Shown piece by piece: positions 54,893 through 64,000 of a stretch of DNA of 64,000 nt. The position numbers were made by a program, and so were the translations under genes. The notes beneath the pieces are model-generated. The model saw only the letters and a program-made list of their open reading frames with translations, had not been told where the DNA came from and made no database searches. This DNA comes from Massilia horti (GTDB lineage Bacteria > Pseudomonadota > Gammaproteobacteria > Burkholderiales > Burkholderiaceae_D), in contig NZ_SPUM01000007.1 of NCBI RefSeq assembly GCF_004614195.1, positions 33,330 through 97,329 of the forward strand. The letters are read 5' to 3'. Within the stretch, counting starts at the first letter, position 1. Every line of letters begins with the position of its first letter.

Positions 54893-56218
54893 CTACTGCT
54901 TCAATGCCGCCTCGATCGCATCCGACAACCGCGACACGATCTCGCCCAGGTCCGACGCGCTGGCGATGAACGGCGGCGCCAACAGCACATGGTCGCCATG
55001 CTGGCCATCGATCGTGCCGCCCATCGGATAGACCATCAGCCCGCGCTTCATCGCCTGCTCCTTGATCGCCGCGTGCAGCTTGCGCTGCGGCGCGAACGGC
55101 GCCTTGGTCGCGCGGTCCTGCACCATCTCCAGCGCCATGAACAACCCGCGGCCTCGGACGTCGCCCACGTGCGGATGGTTGTCGAACGCGTTGTACAGCA
55201 TGCGCGAAAGCGCCGCGCCCTGCTTTTGCACCTGCTCCAGCAGGGCGTCGCGCTCGATCACCTGCTGCACTGCCAGCGCCGCGGCCGCCGCCACCGGATG
55301 GCCGATGTAGGTGTGCCCGTGCAGGAAGTTGCCGCTGCCGCGCCGGATCCGCTCCACGATCTCGCCGGTCGCCAGCACCGCGCCGATCGGCTGGTAACCG
55401 GCGCCCAGGCCCTTGGCCACGGTGATGATGTCCGGCGCCACACCTTCCTGCTCGATCGCATACATCGTCCCGGTGCGGCCCATGCCGCACATGACTTCGT
55501 CCGCGATGAACAGGATGCCGTGCCGGTCGCAGATTTCGCGCACCCCTTTGAAGTAGCCCGGCGTGGGAGGAATCGCGCCGCCGGTTGCCCCCACCACCGG
55601 CTCGGCCACGAACGCGATCACGTTCTGCGGCCCGGCCCGAACGATCGCGCTCTCCAGTTCATCGAGCAGCGCCGCCGTGTACTGTTCGACGCTCTGATGC
55701 TCGCCGCGTCCGCGGTACTCGTAGCAAGCCGATACCCGCGGCACGTCCATCAACAGCGGCGCGAACGGCTTGCGCCGCCACTCATTACCGCCCACCGCCA
55801 GCGCGCCCAGCGTGTTGCCGTGGTAGCTCTGGCGGCGCGCGATGAACACCGCGCGCTGCGGCTCGCCGCGCTCGACGAAATACTGGCGCGCCAGCTTGAG
55901 TGCGGTCTCGATCGCTTCCGAGCCGCCCGACACCAGGTACACCGCGCCGATCCCGTCCGGCGCGCCGTCCACCAGCTTTGCGGCCAGCTGCTCCGCCACC
56001 TCGGTCGTAAAAAACGCCGTGTGGGCATACGCGCAGCGGTCGATCTGGCGGTGCATCGCCTCGATGACGTCCGGATGCCCGTGGCCCAGCGACGACACGG
56101 CGGCGCCTCCACTCGCGTCGATGTAGGTATTGCCCTGGCTGTCGCGCACCAGGATGCCATGCGCCGACACGGCGACCGGGGGCGTCTGGCGCAGGCTGCG
56201 ATGGATGATGTAACTCAT
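54893..56218 (-). CDS. Class III (omega) aminotransferase
   Basis: 441 residues, PLP-dependent fold type I. Features are SGGAAVSSLGHGHPDVIEA near the start, the Asp of ILFIADEVMCG, and the PLP Lys in TVAKGLGAGYQPIG. These enzymes move amino groups between omega-amino or alpha-amino donors and keto acids. The ATG at 56218 is well supported by AGGGAG. It converges with the KamA-MFS-FAH operon across two REPIN-like repeats, so a functional connection with that operon is only suggestive. Substrate unknown. Confidence 0.9.
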   Translation of the reverse strand: MSYIIHRSLRQTPPVAVSAHGILVRDSQGNTYIDASGGAAVSSLGHGHPDVIEAMHRQIDRCAYAHTAFFTTEVAEQLAAKLVDGAPDGIGAVYLVSGGSEAIETALKLARQYFVERGEPQRAVFIARRQSYHGNTLGALAVGGNEWRRKPFAPLLMDVPRVSACYEYRGRGEHQSVEQYTAALLDELESAIVRAGPQNVIAFVAEPVVGATGGAIPPTPGYFKGVREICDRHGILFIADEVMCGMGRTGTMYAIEQEGVAPDIITVAKGLGAGYQPIGAVLATGEIVERIRRGSGNFLHGHTYIGHPVAAAAALAVQQVIERDALLEQVQKQGAALSRMLYNAFDNHPHVGDVRGRGLFMALEMVQDRATKAPFAPQRKLHAAIKEQAMKRGLMVYPMGGTIDGQHGDHVLLAPPFIASASDLGEIVSRLSDAIEAALKQ

Positions 56219-56343
56219 TGCGGCTCCCTTGGTTCACAGGTTGACAATTGACGATACGCTCGAAGCCGTCCGATTCTTTTGATTTTTCCCGGAAGCTATG
56301 CGAATATTTTTCCATCCAGATACTTCCGCCACGCGCCCCGACC

Positions 56344-56898
56344 ATGAGCGACCGCCTCGGCCCGATTCCCCCTGAGAGCATGACCGAAGCCCAACGCGTG
56401 GCCGCGCAGGCGATCATTGATGGGCCGCGTGGAGCATTGTACGGCCCGTTCGTGCCGCTGCTGCGCAGTCCTGAACTGCTGGACAATGCGCAGCGCATGG
56501 GCGAGTACCTGCGCTACCGCAGCGCGATCGGCGTGCGCCTGTCGGAACTGGCGATCCTGGTGACGGCGCGCGAGTGGAACCAGAAGGTCGAGTGGGCGAT
56601 CCACGCGCCGATCGCGGCGCAGGTCGGTATTCCGCCGGCGGTGATGGGAGCCATCGCGCGCGGCGAGCGGCCGGAGGCGATGTTGGTGGACGAATCGGTG
56701 GTGTACGACTTCTGCATCGAACTGCACCGTGAAAAGCGGGTGTCCGACCGCGTCTACAACGACGCGCTGGCCCTGTTCGGCGAACACGGCGTGGTCGACC
56801 TGATGGGGATTAACGGCTACTACACCTTCCTGGCGATGGTGATGAACACCGCGCAGACCGCGGTGCCGCCGTCGACGGCCGCGCCGCTGCCGGATTAG
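56344..56898 (+). CDS. Carboxymuconolactone-decarboxylase-family protein
   Basis: 184 residues, AhpD-like helical fold. The active region is LAILVTAREWNQKVEWAIHAPIA, a family signature with a Glu-His pair instead of CxxC. It begins MSDRLGPIPPESM at ATG 56344; the frame from 56248 carries an unrelated extension. Members are gamma-carboxymuconolactone decarboxylases or peroxidase-like oxidoreductases, and the lack of Cys argues against peroxidase activity. Divergent from the aminotransferase with 125 bases between them. Confidence 0.85.
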   Translation: MSDRLGPIPPESMTEAQRVAAQAIIDGPRGALYGPFVPLLRSPELLDNAQRMGEYLRYRSAIGVRLSELAILVTAREWNQKVEWAIHAPIAAQVGIPPAVMGAIARGERPEAMLVDESVVYDFCIELHREKRVSDRVYNDALALFGEHGVVDLMGINGYYTFLAMVMNTAQTAVPPSTAAPLPD

Positions 56899-56921
56899 CA
56901 GGGACGAAAGCGGCGATGAGG

Positions 56922-57027
56922 CGTAGGGTGCGCACCTGTGCGCACGCGGTCATCGCATGCTGACTTGCGGCTACCGCTCCACTACACGACGTTCGCGAAC
57001 CGCGTGCGCACAGGTGCGCACCCTACG
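56922..57027. repeat. REPIN-like inverted repeat, copy D
   Basis: 106 bases nearly identical to copy C, again with 29-base terminal arms. It fills the convergent interval between the decarboxylase-like gene and the carboxylesterase stop at 57035. Confidence 0.93.
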
Positions 57028-57034
57028 CCTCATA

Positions 57035-57703
57035 TCAGGCCAGCACTTTGCGCAGCCAGGTCGAGATGGCCTGCACCTCTTCCAAACAAAGCGTGTGCTG
57101 CATGTTGTACTCGTGCCATTCGACCTGGTAACCCATCGCCACCAGCATTTCGCGCGACTGCTGCGCGCGCATGAACGGCACCACCGGGTCCTGGCGGCCG
57201 TGCGCCATGAAGATCGGCGTGGCCAAGCTCTCTTCGGTGCGCTCGTGCGCCACCTTGTCAGCCAGCGGCAGGTAGCCCGACAGGCCCAGCATGCCGGCCA
57301 GCCGCTCGGGATGGCGCAGCCCGGTCTGCAGCGTCATCGCGCAGCCCTGCGAAAAACCAGCCAGCACGATGCGCGAAGCCGCAATGCCGCGCGACTTTTC
57401 GCGCGCGATCAGCTCCTCTACGTCTCGCTGCGAGTCGCGCAGGCCGGTTTCATCCTCGCGCCGCGTCAGCTCCGCACCGGTGATGTCGTACCAGGCGCGC
57501 ATGACGTAGCCGCCATTGATCGTGACCGGCATCGTCTTCGCATGCGGGAACACGAAGCGGATCGCGGGCAGGCCGGACAAATCCAGTTCGCGCACCAGCG
57601 GCACGAAGTCGTTGCCGTCCGCGCCCAGGCCGTGCAGCCAGATGATCGACGCCTGCGGATTGGGGCCGGTCTCGATCTCGATGTTTTCCAACAGTTCGCG
57701 CAT
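57035..57703 (-). CDS. Carboxylesterase of the phospholipase/carboxylesterase family
   Basis: 222 residues, alpha/beta hydrolase. The oxyanion region is IIWLHGLGADGNDF, the nucleophile elbow is AGFSQGCAMT near residue 115, Asp is in HGRQDPVVPF and His in EYNMQHTLCLEE. It is the short EstB/YpfH-like carboxylesterase group active on small esters. Signal-free, so cytoplasmic. Single gene converging on copy D of the repeats. Confidence 0.9.
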   Translation of the reverse strand: MRELLENIEIETGPNPQASIIWLHGLGADGNDFVPLVRELDLSGLPAIRFVFPHAKTMPVTINGGYVMRAWYDITGAELTRREDETGLRDSQRDVEELIAREKSRGIAASRIVLAGFSQGCAMTLQTGLRHPERLAGMLGLSGYLPLADKVAHERTEESLATPIFMAHGRQDPVVPFMRAQQSREMLVAMGYQVEWHEYNMQHTLCLEEVQAISTWLRKVLA

Positions 57704-57754
57704 GCGCTTGTCCTTTTCTAAGATGCCCTCAAGGAGGTTGTTTTAAGCCGGGCG

Positions 57755-58351
57755 CTATGCGTTTTTCGGACGCCACGCCTTCGACACCGCCGGATTGGTT
57801 TCCATGTACGGCCCACCGATCAGGTCGATGCAGTAGGGGACCGCCGCGAAGATGCCGCCGACGACCACGTTGCCGTCCGCATCCTTCAGCCCCTCCAGCG
57901 TCTCCTTGATCGACTTCGGCTGACCTGGCAGATTCATGATCAGCGCCGCATGGTCCGGCGTCTCGCGGATCACCGCGGTCTGGCGCGACAGTATCGCGGT
58001 CGGCACGAAGCGCAGGCTGATCTGGCGCATCTGCTCCCCGAAGCCGGGCATTTCCTTGGTCCCGACGGCGAGCGTCGCCTCGGGCGTCACATCGCGCCGT
58101 GCCGGGCCGGTGCCGCCGGTGGTCAGCACCAGGTGGCAGCGCGCCTGGTCGACCAGCTCGACCAGCGTCCTTTCGATCTGCTCTCGCTCGTCGGCGATCA
58201 GGCGTGTCTCGATCCGGTACGGCGTGGTGACGGCAGCGGCCAGCCAGTCCGACAGGGCAGGGATGCCCTTGTCCTCGTACGCGCCGACGCTGGCGCGGTC
58301 GGAGATCGACACCAGGCCGATCACCATCTCGTCATTCGTCTGCGCTCTCAT
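57755..58351 (-). CDS. mog: Molybdopterin adenylyltransferase
   Basis: 198 residues of the MogA/MoaB family. The conserved blocks are SISDRASVGAYEDKG near the N-terminus, LTTGGTGPARRDVTPEA near the middle and NLPGQPKSIKE. It adenylates molybdopterin before molybdate insertion. It overlaps the end of darP by 20 bases. The modABC importer in this window lies 2.6 kb further on and is functionally related. Confidence 0.92.
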   Translation of the reverse strand: MRAQTNDEMVIGLVSISDRASVGAYEDKGIPALSDWLAAAVTTPYRIETRLIADEREQIERTLVELVDQARCHLVLTTGGTGPARRDVTPEATLAVGTKEMPGFGEQMRQISLRFVPTAILSRQTAVIRETPDHAALIMNLPGQPKSIKETLEGLKDADGNVVVGGIFAAVPYCIDLIGGPYMETNPAVSKAWRPKNA

Positions 58352-58928
58352 CCTCGACGTCCTCGTGGTCCTGTTCGGCGACGTTCGCCTGCTTGCCGAG
58401 TTCCTTGAGAATCTGGAAGATCTCGCGGAAGGCCTTGGGCGGCTTGTTCTCGGCCTGTTCCTTGCGCGCGTTGCGGATCAGGGTGCGCAGCTGCTGGCCG
58501 TCCAGTTCCGGGTGCTCCGACAGCAGGCGCGTGAGCTCCTTGTCGTCGGCCAGCAGCTTTTCGCGCTTGCGCTCGAGCGCGTGCAGCGCGGCCGCCTCGG
58601 CCTTGGAGGTGCCTTTCCAGCTGTCGATCGTGCGCTGGATGACGGCCACTTCTTCCTCGTCCAGCGAGCGCATCATCTTGCCCACGTACTGCAGCTGGCG
58701 GCGCCGGCCTTCGTGGTTGGTGATGGTCTGGCACATCAGGATGGCGTCGCGCACTTCGTCCGGCATCGGCACGCGCTTGACGCGGTCGCGCGGCTCGGCA
58801 ACGAGTTGTTCTCCGAGTTTCTGCAACTCGTTCATCTGGCGCTTGAGTTCAGACTTGGATGGGCGTTCGTATTCTTGCTCGAACTCGTTGGACTGGAAGC
58901 CCACCGAGCCGCGGTTTGCATTTGGCAT
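58332..58928 (-). CDS. darP: Ribosome-associated protein DarP (YjgA/DUF615)
   Basis: 198 residues, mostly helical and highly charged. The family start is RPSKSELKRQMNELQKLGEQ, with KGTSKAEAAALHALERKREK in the middle and ENKPPKAFREIFQILKEL near the end. YjgA binds late 50S ribosome precursors. An upstream GTG at 58949 would add 7 residues. The C-terminus is acidic. Its end overlaps mog; it is divergent from pmbA, which is the standard neighbourhood of this gene. Confidence 0.92.
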   Translation of the reverse strand: MPNANRGSVGFQSNEFEQEYERPSKSELKRQMNELQKLGEQLVAEPRDRVKRVPMPDEVRDAILMCQTITNHEGRRRQLQYVGKMMRSLDEEEVAVIQRTIDSWKGTSKAEAAALHALERKREKLLADDKELTRLLSEHPELDGQQLRTLIRNARKEQAENKPPKAFREIFQILKELGKQANVAEQDHEDVEDESADE

Positions 58929-59020
58929 GGCGATTGATTCGATTGGCACGGGGCCGATCAGTAAAAACAGTAAACGGCTGCTATGATAACTGTTTTAGGG
59001 CTCGCTACGAAAAACACCAC

Positions 59021-60373
59021 ATGAACGACTCCCTCTTTCCGCACACGCAGGACCAGCTGAAACAGATCGCGCAAGACGTGCTTGCGATCGCACGCGAACA
59101 GGGTGCAACCGATGCCTCGGTCGAGATCAGCGAGGGGAGCGGCCTGTCGGTCACGGTCCGCAAGGGCAAGACCGAGACGATCGAGCAGAACAAGGACAAG
59201 GGCATGGGCGTGACCGTCTACTGCGGCCAGCGCCGCGGCAATGCCACCACCTCCGACTTCTCTCCAAGCTCGCTGCGCTCGACCGTCGAAGCTGCCTGGA
59301 ACATCGCGCGCTTCACCGCCGAGGACGATGCAGCCGGCCTGCCTGACGCCGACCTGCTTGAGACAGACCCGCGCGACCTGCGCCTGATCTATCCCTGGCC
59401 CTTGAGCGCCGAGGAGGCTTTGGCACTGGCCCAGCGCTGCGAAGCCGCCGCGTTCGCGGTCGATCCGCGTGTGACCAACAGCGAAGGGGCGAGCGTCTAC
59501 ATCCAGCATTCGCACTTCGTCGGCGCCAACACGCGCGGCTTTTGCGCCGGCTACCCGTTTTCACGCCACACGCTGTCGGTCGCGCCGATCGCCGGCAAGG
59601 GCAACCACATGCAGCGCGATTACTGGTACACGTCGGACCGCGATCCGCGCAAGCTGGCCGATGCCGAAAAGGTCGGCCGCTACGCCGCCGAGCGCGCGCT
59701 GGCGCGGCTGCACGCGCGCAAGCTCGATACCCGCACCTGCCCGGTGCTGTTCGAGGCGCCGCTGGCCGCCGGCCTGCTCGGCTCGTTCGTGCAAGCCACC
59801 TCCGGCGGCGCGCTGTACCGCAAATCGAGCTTCCTGCTCGATTCGCTCGGCAAATCGATCTTCCCGGAGCACATCCAGATCATTGAGGACCCGCACGTGC
59901 CCGGCGCGGTCGGCTCGGCCCCGTTCGACGAGGAAGGCGTGCGCACGGTGCGCCGTAAGGTAGTCGACAATGGCGTTGTGCAGGGCTACTTCCTGTCCTC
60001 GTACTCGGCGCGCAAGCTGGGCATGAAGACCACCGGTAACGCTGGCGGCTCGCACAACCTTGACATGATCTCGACCGGAACCAGGCCGGAAGATACCTTC
60101 GAAGGCATGCTGCGCAAGATGGGCACCGGCCTGCTGGTCACCGAGCTGATGGGGCAGGGAACCAACTACGTGACCGGCGACTATTCGCGCGGCGCGTCCG
60201 GCTACTGGGTCGAAAATGGCGAGATCCAGTACCCGGTCGAGGAGATCACGATTGCCGGCAACATGAAGGACATGTTCCAGCAGATCGTCGCGATCGGTAA
60301 CGACGTGCTCACCCGCGGCAACAAGTCGACCGGCTCGATCCTGATCGAGAAGATGGTGGTGGCGGGGAGCTGA
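59021..60373 (+). CDS. pmbA: Metalloprotease subunit PmbA/TldE
   Basis: 450 residues of the TldD/PmbA family. The N-terminal region is GATDASVEISEGSGLSVTVR and KTETIEQNKDKGMGVTVY, the central region has DTRTCPVLFEAPLAAGLLGS, and the C-terminal SGYWVENGEIQYPVEEITIA is diagnostic. With TldD it forms a heterodimeric metalloprotease that matures peptides such as microcins and CcdA. TldD itself is not in the window. The ATG at 59021 follows the divergent darP. The intrinsic terminator at 60400 closes it. Confidence 0.95.
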   Translation: MNDSLFPHTQDQLKQIAQDVLAIAREQGATDASVEISEGSGLSVTVRKGKTETIEQNKDKGMGVTVYCGQRRGNATTSDFSPSSLRSTVEAAWNIARFTAEDDAAGLPDADLLETDPRDLRLIYPWPLSAEEALALAQRCEAAAFAVDPRVTNSEGASVYIQHSHFVGANTRGFCAGYPFSRHTLSVAPIAGKGNHMQRDYWYTSDRDPRKLADAEKVGRYAAERALARLHARKLDTRTCPVLFEAPLAAGLLGSFVQATSGGALYRKSSFLLDSLGKSIFPEHIQIIEDPHVPGAVGSAPFDEEGVRTVRRKVVDNGVVQGYFLSSYSARKLGMKTTGNAGGSHNLDMISTGTRPEDTFEGMLRKMGTGLLVTELMGQGTNYVTGDYSRGASGYWVENGEIQYPVEEITIAGNMKDMFQQIVAIGNDVLTRGNKSTGSILIEKMVVAGS

Positions 60374-60399
60374 TTTTCCCTTGCCGTTCACCCGCATGC

Positions 60400-60426
60400 A
60401 AAACGCCCTGACCGGGCGTTTTGTGT
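60400..60426 (+). terminator. Intrinsic terminator of pmbA
   Basis: AAAACGCCC (60400-60408) pairs with GGGCGTTTT (60414-60422) around a 5-base loop. It is symmetrical in the tails and could also stop transcripts from the other side. It lies 27 bases after the pmbA stop. Confidence 0.85.
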
Positions 60427-60463
60427 TGGGGCGCACGGATCACATACCGATGGTGGACCAAAA

Positions 60464-60805
60464 ATGATGAATCAAATGCAGAATTGGTTGGCAAAAGCTG
60501 CAGTAGAGCTTGGCCTTCGAATCGTAATTGGATATGTGTTGAAGCTACCTGACGGGCGGGAGATCCCCGCACAGGCATTGCTTCCCGATTTGGGGGGCAA
60601 TTTAGGAACGCTGGTGTTTGATTCCGCAGGCGGACTGGATGCGGGAACTCGAAGGGCGTTGGCGTCGCAGGGTTTTTCTATATCCGCATTTTCGGAGCCA
60701 CTGCCGAATGAAGAGTTTAATGTTGAAAACTATGCCGAGATGTTTGCGGAATGGGGTTGGGCAAGTAATGACATTACGAAGCCGATCTGGATGAATGAGA
60801 AATGA
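60464..60805 (+). CDS. Small protein of unknown function
   Basis: 113 residues, not recognised. It has an amphipathic N-terminus, a beta-rich middle part (VLKLPDGREIPAQALLPD) and an acidic C-terminus ending NDITKPIWMNEK. Base composition is clearly AT-richer than pmbA and modA, which suggests transfer. The start has two consecutive ATG codons and a weak GGTGG site. No partner gene is near. Confidence 0.5.
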   Translation: MMNQMQNWLAKAAVELGLRIVIGYVLKLPDGREIPAQALLPDLGGNLGTLVFDSAGGLDAGTRRALASQGFSISAFSEPLPNEEFNVENYAEMFAEWGWASNDITKPIWMNEK

Positions 60806-60926
60806 CGGGTAAAGGTTTTAGATCTGATCTAACGGTGCGAGGTTTGATCCCGGTTTTGTCAGATCAAATTCGGTAAACAATGGATACGCTGGTGCGAATG
60901 CCTTGCGGATAACTTCACTCCTTGGT

Positions 60927-61733
<807 letters not shown>

Positions 61734-61739
61734 TCCGGC

Positions 61740-62423
61740 ATGATAGGCGACATCGATTTCGGTGCCGTCTGGCTCACGCTCAAACTCGCGAGCGTCGTAA
61801 CGGCGTTGCTGCTGGTCGTCGGCACTCCCATCGCCTGGTGGCTGGCGCGCACCCGCTCACGCATGAAAAAAGTCGTCGGCGCGCTCGTCGCCCTGCCGCT
61901 GGTGCTGCCGCCCACGGTACTCGGTTTCTACCTGCTGGTTGCCATGGGGCCAAACGGTCCGGTCGGACGCTTGACCGAAACCCTCGGCCTGGGCGTGTTG
62001 CCATTCACGTTTGCCGGGCTGGTGATCGGGTCGGTCTTTTATTCGTTGCCGTTCGTGGTCCAGCCTCTGCACAACGCGTTCGAAGCCATCGGCGAACGGC
62101 CGCTGGAGGTCGCGGCCACTTTGCGCGCAAGCCCTTGGGATACCTTCTGGTCGGTGGCCGTTCCTCTGGCCCGTCCGGGTTTTCTGACCGGAGCCATTCT
62201 CGGTTTCGCCCACACCATCGGCGAGTTCGGCGTGGTCTTGATGATTGGCGGGAACATCCCGGACAAGACGCGCGTGATCTCGGTCCAGATTTACGACCAT
62301 GTCGAGGCGATGGAATATGCGCAAGCGCACTGGCTCGCGGCCGGCATGCTCGTTTTCAGCTTCCTGGTGCTGCTGGCACTTTACGCGTTTAGTCCCCAGC
62401 CCGCAAAAGGCGGCAGGCAATGA
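61740..62423 (+). CDS. modB: Molybdate ABC transporter permease
   Basis: 227 residues with five to six transmembrane helices. The permease EAA loop is [22 protein letters not shown], here in an integral form of the binding-protein-dependent family, with [17 protein letters not shown] as the ModB signature. It forms the inner-membrane pore as a dimer. Start at ATG 61740; end overlaps modC by 4 bases (ATGA). Confidence 0.95.
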   Translation: MIGDIDFGAVWLTLKLASVVTALLLVVGTPIAWWLARTRSRMKKVVGALVALPLVLPPTVLGFYLLVAMGPNGPVGRLTETLGLGVLPFTFAGLVIGSVFYSLPFVVQPLHNAFEAIGERPLEVAATLRASPWDTFWSVAVPLARPGFLTGAILGFAHTIGEFGVVLMIGGNIPDKTRVISVQIYDHVEAMEYAQAHWLAAGMLVFSFLVLLALYAFSPQPAKGGRQ

Positions 62424-63496
62424 GCGACATACGCGCGCGTTTTCGCATCGACCACGGCGGTTTTTCGCTGGACGTCGCGCTGGAATTACCGGGGCGCGGC
62501 GTCAGCGCGCTGTTCGGCCATTCGGGAGCGGGCAAGACCACCTGCCTGCGCGCGATAGCGGGGCTGGAGCGCGCTCCCGATGGCTATGTGGCGCTCGGTG
62601 ACGAGGTATGGCAGGACGAAGCACGCGGCGTGTTCGTGCCCACCCACAAGCGCTCGCTGGGCTACGTCTTCCAGGAAGCGAGTCTGTTTTCGCACCTGTC
62701 GGTGCGCGGCAATCTTGAATTCGGCCTCAAACGCGTCGCTCACGCCAACCGCAGATTCGAATTGGCTCCGGTGGCGGAGCTGCTCGGCATCGGCGGGCTG
62801 CTCGAACGCAGGCCCACAAGCCTTTCCGGCGGCGAGCGACAGCGCGTGGCGATTGCGCGGGCGTTGCTGGCGTCGCCGCGCCTGTTGCTCATGGATGAAC
62901 CGTTGGCCGCGCTGGACCTGCAACGCAAGCGCGAAATCCTGCCCTATCTCGAACGCATGCACGACGAGCTATCGATCCCGATCATCTACGTCAGTCATTC
63001 GACCGACGAAGTGGCGCGCCTGGCCGATCATCTGGTGCTGCTGGAAGCGGGAAGGGTGGTGGCCAGCGGCACGCTGACCGAAACGCTGGCGCGCACTGAC
63101 CTGCCATCGGCCTTTCTGGAGGACGCGGGCGTGGTGCTGGAAACGGTACTGGCCGCGCATGAAGCCGACCATCTTTCGCGGCTGGATTTCGAGGGAGGGA
63201 ATCTGCATGTCGGCCAGCGCAGCGAGTCCTTGGGCAGCCGCCTGCGCTGCCGTATCCATGCGCGCGATGTGAGCCTGGCGCTGGATCGCCCGCGCGCCAC
63301 CAGCATCGTCAACGTTCTGCCTGCCGTGGTGACGGCGACCGCCGCGACCGATACCCCCGGTCACGTGCTGGTGCAGATGCGAATCGGCGCGGTGCCGCTG
63401 CTGGCCCGGATTACCGAACGCTCGCGCCGCGAGCTTGCGATCGTTCCGGGCCTTCAGGTGTGGGCGCAGGTGAAGGGCGTTGCCTTGCTCGGTTAG
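62420..63496 (+). CDS. modC: Molybdate ABC transporter ATPase
   Basis: 358 residues. The ABC domain has Walker [10 protein letters not shown], signature [10 protein letters not shown] and Walker [13 protein letters not shown]. The C-terminal 70 residues form a TOBE/MOP domain ([20 protein letters not shown]) that binds molybdate and links uptake to need. Translationally coupled to modB. The stop at 63494 is followed by a palindrome-rich repeat. Confidence 0.96.
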   Translation: MSDIRARFRIDHGGFSLDVALELPGRGVSALFGHSGAGKTTCLRAIAGLERAPDGYVALGDEVWQDEARGVFVPTHKRSLGYVFQEASLFSHLSVRGNLEFGLKRVAHANRRFELAPVAELLGIGGLLERRPTSLSGGERQRVAIARALLASPRLLLMDEPLAALDLQRKREILPYLERMHDELSIPIIYVSHSTDEVARLADHLVLLEAGRVVASGTLTETLARTDLPSAFLEDAGVVLETVLAAHEADHLSRLDFEGGNLHVGQRSESLGSRLRCRIHARDVSLALDRPRATSIVNVLPAVVTATAATDTPGHVLVQMRIGAVPLLARITERSRRELAIVPGLQVWAQVKGVALLG

Positions 63497-63523
63497 GGCA
63501 GGAAAACTGCCGAGCCGGGTGCT

Positions 63524-63637
63524 GTAGGGTGGGCGGGGTAAAGTTGGCCAGTGGCCAACTTTACGAACGCCCACGCGTCCAACCAGCGGGAGAACAGCCG
63601 CAGGCACCTGGCTGCCAGCCACCCGAGCATCCTACGG
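63524..63637. repeat. REPIN-like repeat, degenerate copy E, with 27-bp palindrome
   Basis: Begins GTAGGGTGGGCG like copy B and ends with CCTACGG. Inside, 63538-63564 is an almost perfect palindrome (GTAAAGTTGGCC facing GGCCAACTTTAC). The downstream stretch CGCCCACGCGTCC is shared with copy B. No terminator T tract. Confidence 0.65.
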
Positions 63638-63643
63638 CCCTTC

Positions 63644-64000
63644 TTATGGCTGCTGCGGCCTGTACACCACAACCCGGTCTACCGCGTACAGCCGGCAGTG
63701 GGTCTGGTAGCGCTTCTCGCAGCCTGGAATCACCCTGATCCACGGTTCGGGCGAGTCGGCCGGGTCGTGCGGCTTGCGGGTCCAGGCCTCCCAGATCTGG
63801 CCGCTGTCGCTGATCGCAATCGCACGCGGCAGCGGGAGCGTCAGGAATTTCTCGTACTTGGCACGTGCCTTCGGGCCGAACTGGTCCAGCTTCGCAACGT
63901 CATTGATGTCGGCATAGCCCGACGCCGACGGCGGCTTTGGCTCGCGCGGTGCGGCGGGGTGCGGGGCGCTCGGTGCCGGTGGCTGTGCGGCGGTGCGCCT
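63644..64000 (-). CDS. C-terminal part of an unknown protein, cut by window end
   Basis: A continuous frame of 118 codons from the window end to TAA at 63644. The visible part begins with a Pro/Ala-rich linker (about 25 residues, PPAPSAPHPAAP), then a compact domain containing YADINDVAKLDQFGPKARAK, KFLTLPLPRAIAIS, WEAWTRKPHDPADSPEPW and two Cys in IPGCEKRYQTHCRLYAV. The protein may be secreted or membrane-attached through the missing N-terminus. No family recognised. Confidence 0.7.
   Translation of the reverse strand, partial: RRTAAQPPAPSAPHPAAPREPKPPSASGYADINDVAKLDQFGPKARAKYEKFLTLPLPRAIAISDSGQIWEAWTRKPHDPADSPEPWIRVIPGCEKRYQTHCRLYAVDRVVVYRPQQP

Noticed and set aside
54788..56251. 487-codon plus frame opposite the aminotransferase
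   Set aside because: It begins in repeat C and lacks domains; the minus strand has the PLP-binding motifs.

Overview
The window is high-GC bacterial chromosome with no plasmid or replication-origin signature. Its gene content points to a betaproteobacterium of the Oxalobacteraceae (Massilia/Telluria/Duganella type): the rpmE2 - rho - trxA block, a complete five-step hut pathway with HutF and HutG, DarP/Mog/PmbA as neighbours, 3-hydroxybutyrate metabolism, and many TonB, M14 and amidohydrolase-type proteins. The taxonomic placement is inferred from content; no database search was run.

Layout. 1-1.85 kb: the end of a polysaccharide locus (two GT4 glycosyltransferases). 1.9-5.2 kb: accessory DNA with a phage-type M15 peptidase, two secreted or lipoprotein orphans, a tRNA-His 3' fragment, an L,D-transpeptidase and a membrane-anchored partner. 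5.35-11.8 kb: a decayed genomic island bounded by a 48-bp copy of the tRNA-Leu(CAA) 3' half and the intact tRNA-Leu gene. It carries an integrase C-terminal relic and a three-gene operon: TonB receptor, M14 carboxypeptidase and D-aminoacylase. 12-20.3 kb: mostly core genome (APC/KimA-like permease, GT39-type membrane glycosyltransferase, L31, three tandem coiled-coil/TM paralogues, rho, trxA, a single-domain response regulator). 20.3-33.7 kb: histidine utilisation. HutC lies apart from the hutUHGFDI operon, with ada, a 2OG-Fe(II) oxygenase and an exported amidohydrolase between them. A HutC-type palindrome lies inside the hutU promoter, and the operon ends in a fused binding-protein/permease gene. 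34-39.5 kb: GNAT, EamA exporter, glycine-zipper lipoprotein, DUF962, 3-hydroxybutyrate dehydrogenase, DUF2254, deoxyinosine glycosylase. 39.5-45.7 kb: accessory, AT-richer DNA with a SWIM protein, VapBC-like and ParDE-like modules, an orphan antitoxin, a glycosylase gene relic, and an esterase-glycosyltransferase pair. 45.7-51 kb: TPR/transglutaminase-like lipoprotein, HDOD protein, Mpg glycosylase, chemoreceptor and separate Cache protein. 51-57 kb: KamA-type radical SAM enzyme, MFS, FAH-family hydrolase, class III aminotransferase and carboxymuconolactone decarboxylase-like protein, among REPIN-like inverted repeats. 57-60.4 kb: carboxylesterase, Mog, DarP, PmbA. 60.4-64 kb: a small orphan, modABC, and the C-terminus of an unknown gene cut by the window end.

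The most notable system is the island operon at 5.4-11.3 kb. An outer-membrane importer, an exported carboxypeptidase and an exported N-acyl-D-amino-acid deacylase together suggest scavenging or detoxification of D-amino-acid-containing (possibly acylated, non-ribosomal) peptides. This rests on family assignment and genetic linkage. The hut operon converts histidine to urocanate, imidazolone propionate, formiminoglutamate, formylglutamate and glutamate. ada, the oxygenase, Mpg and the deoxyinosine glycosylase make the window rich in DNA-base repair.
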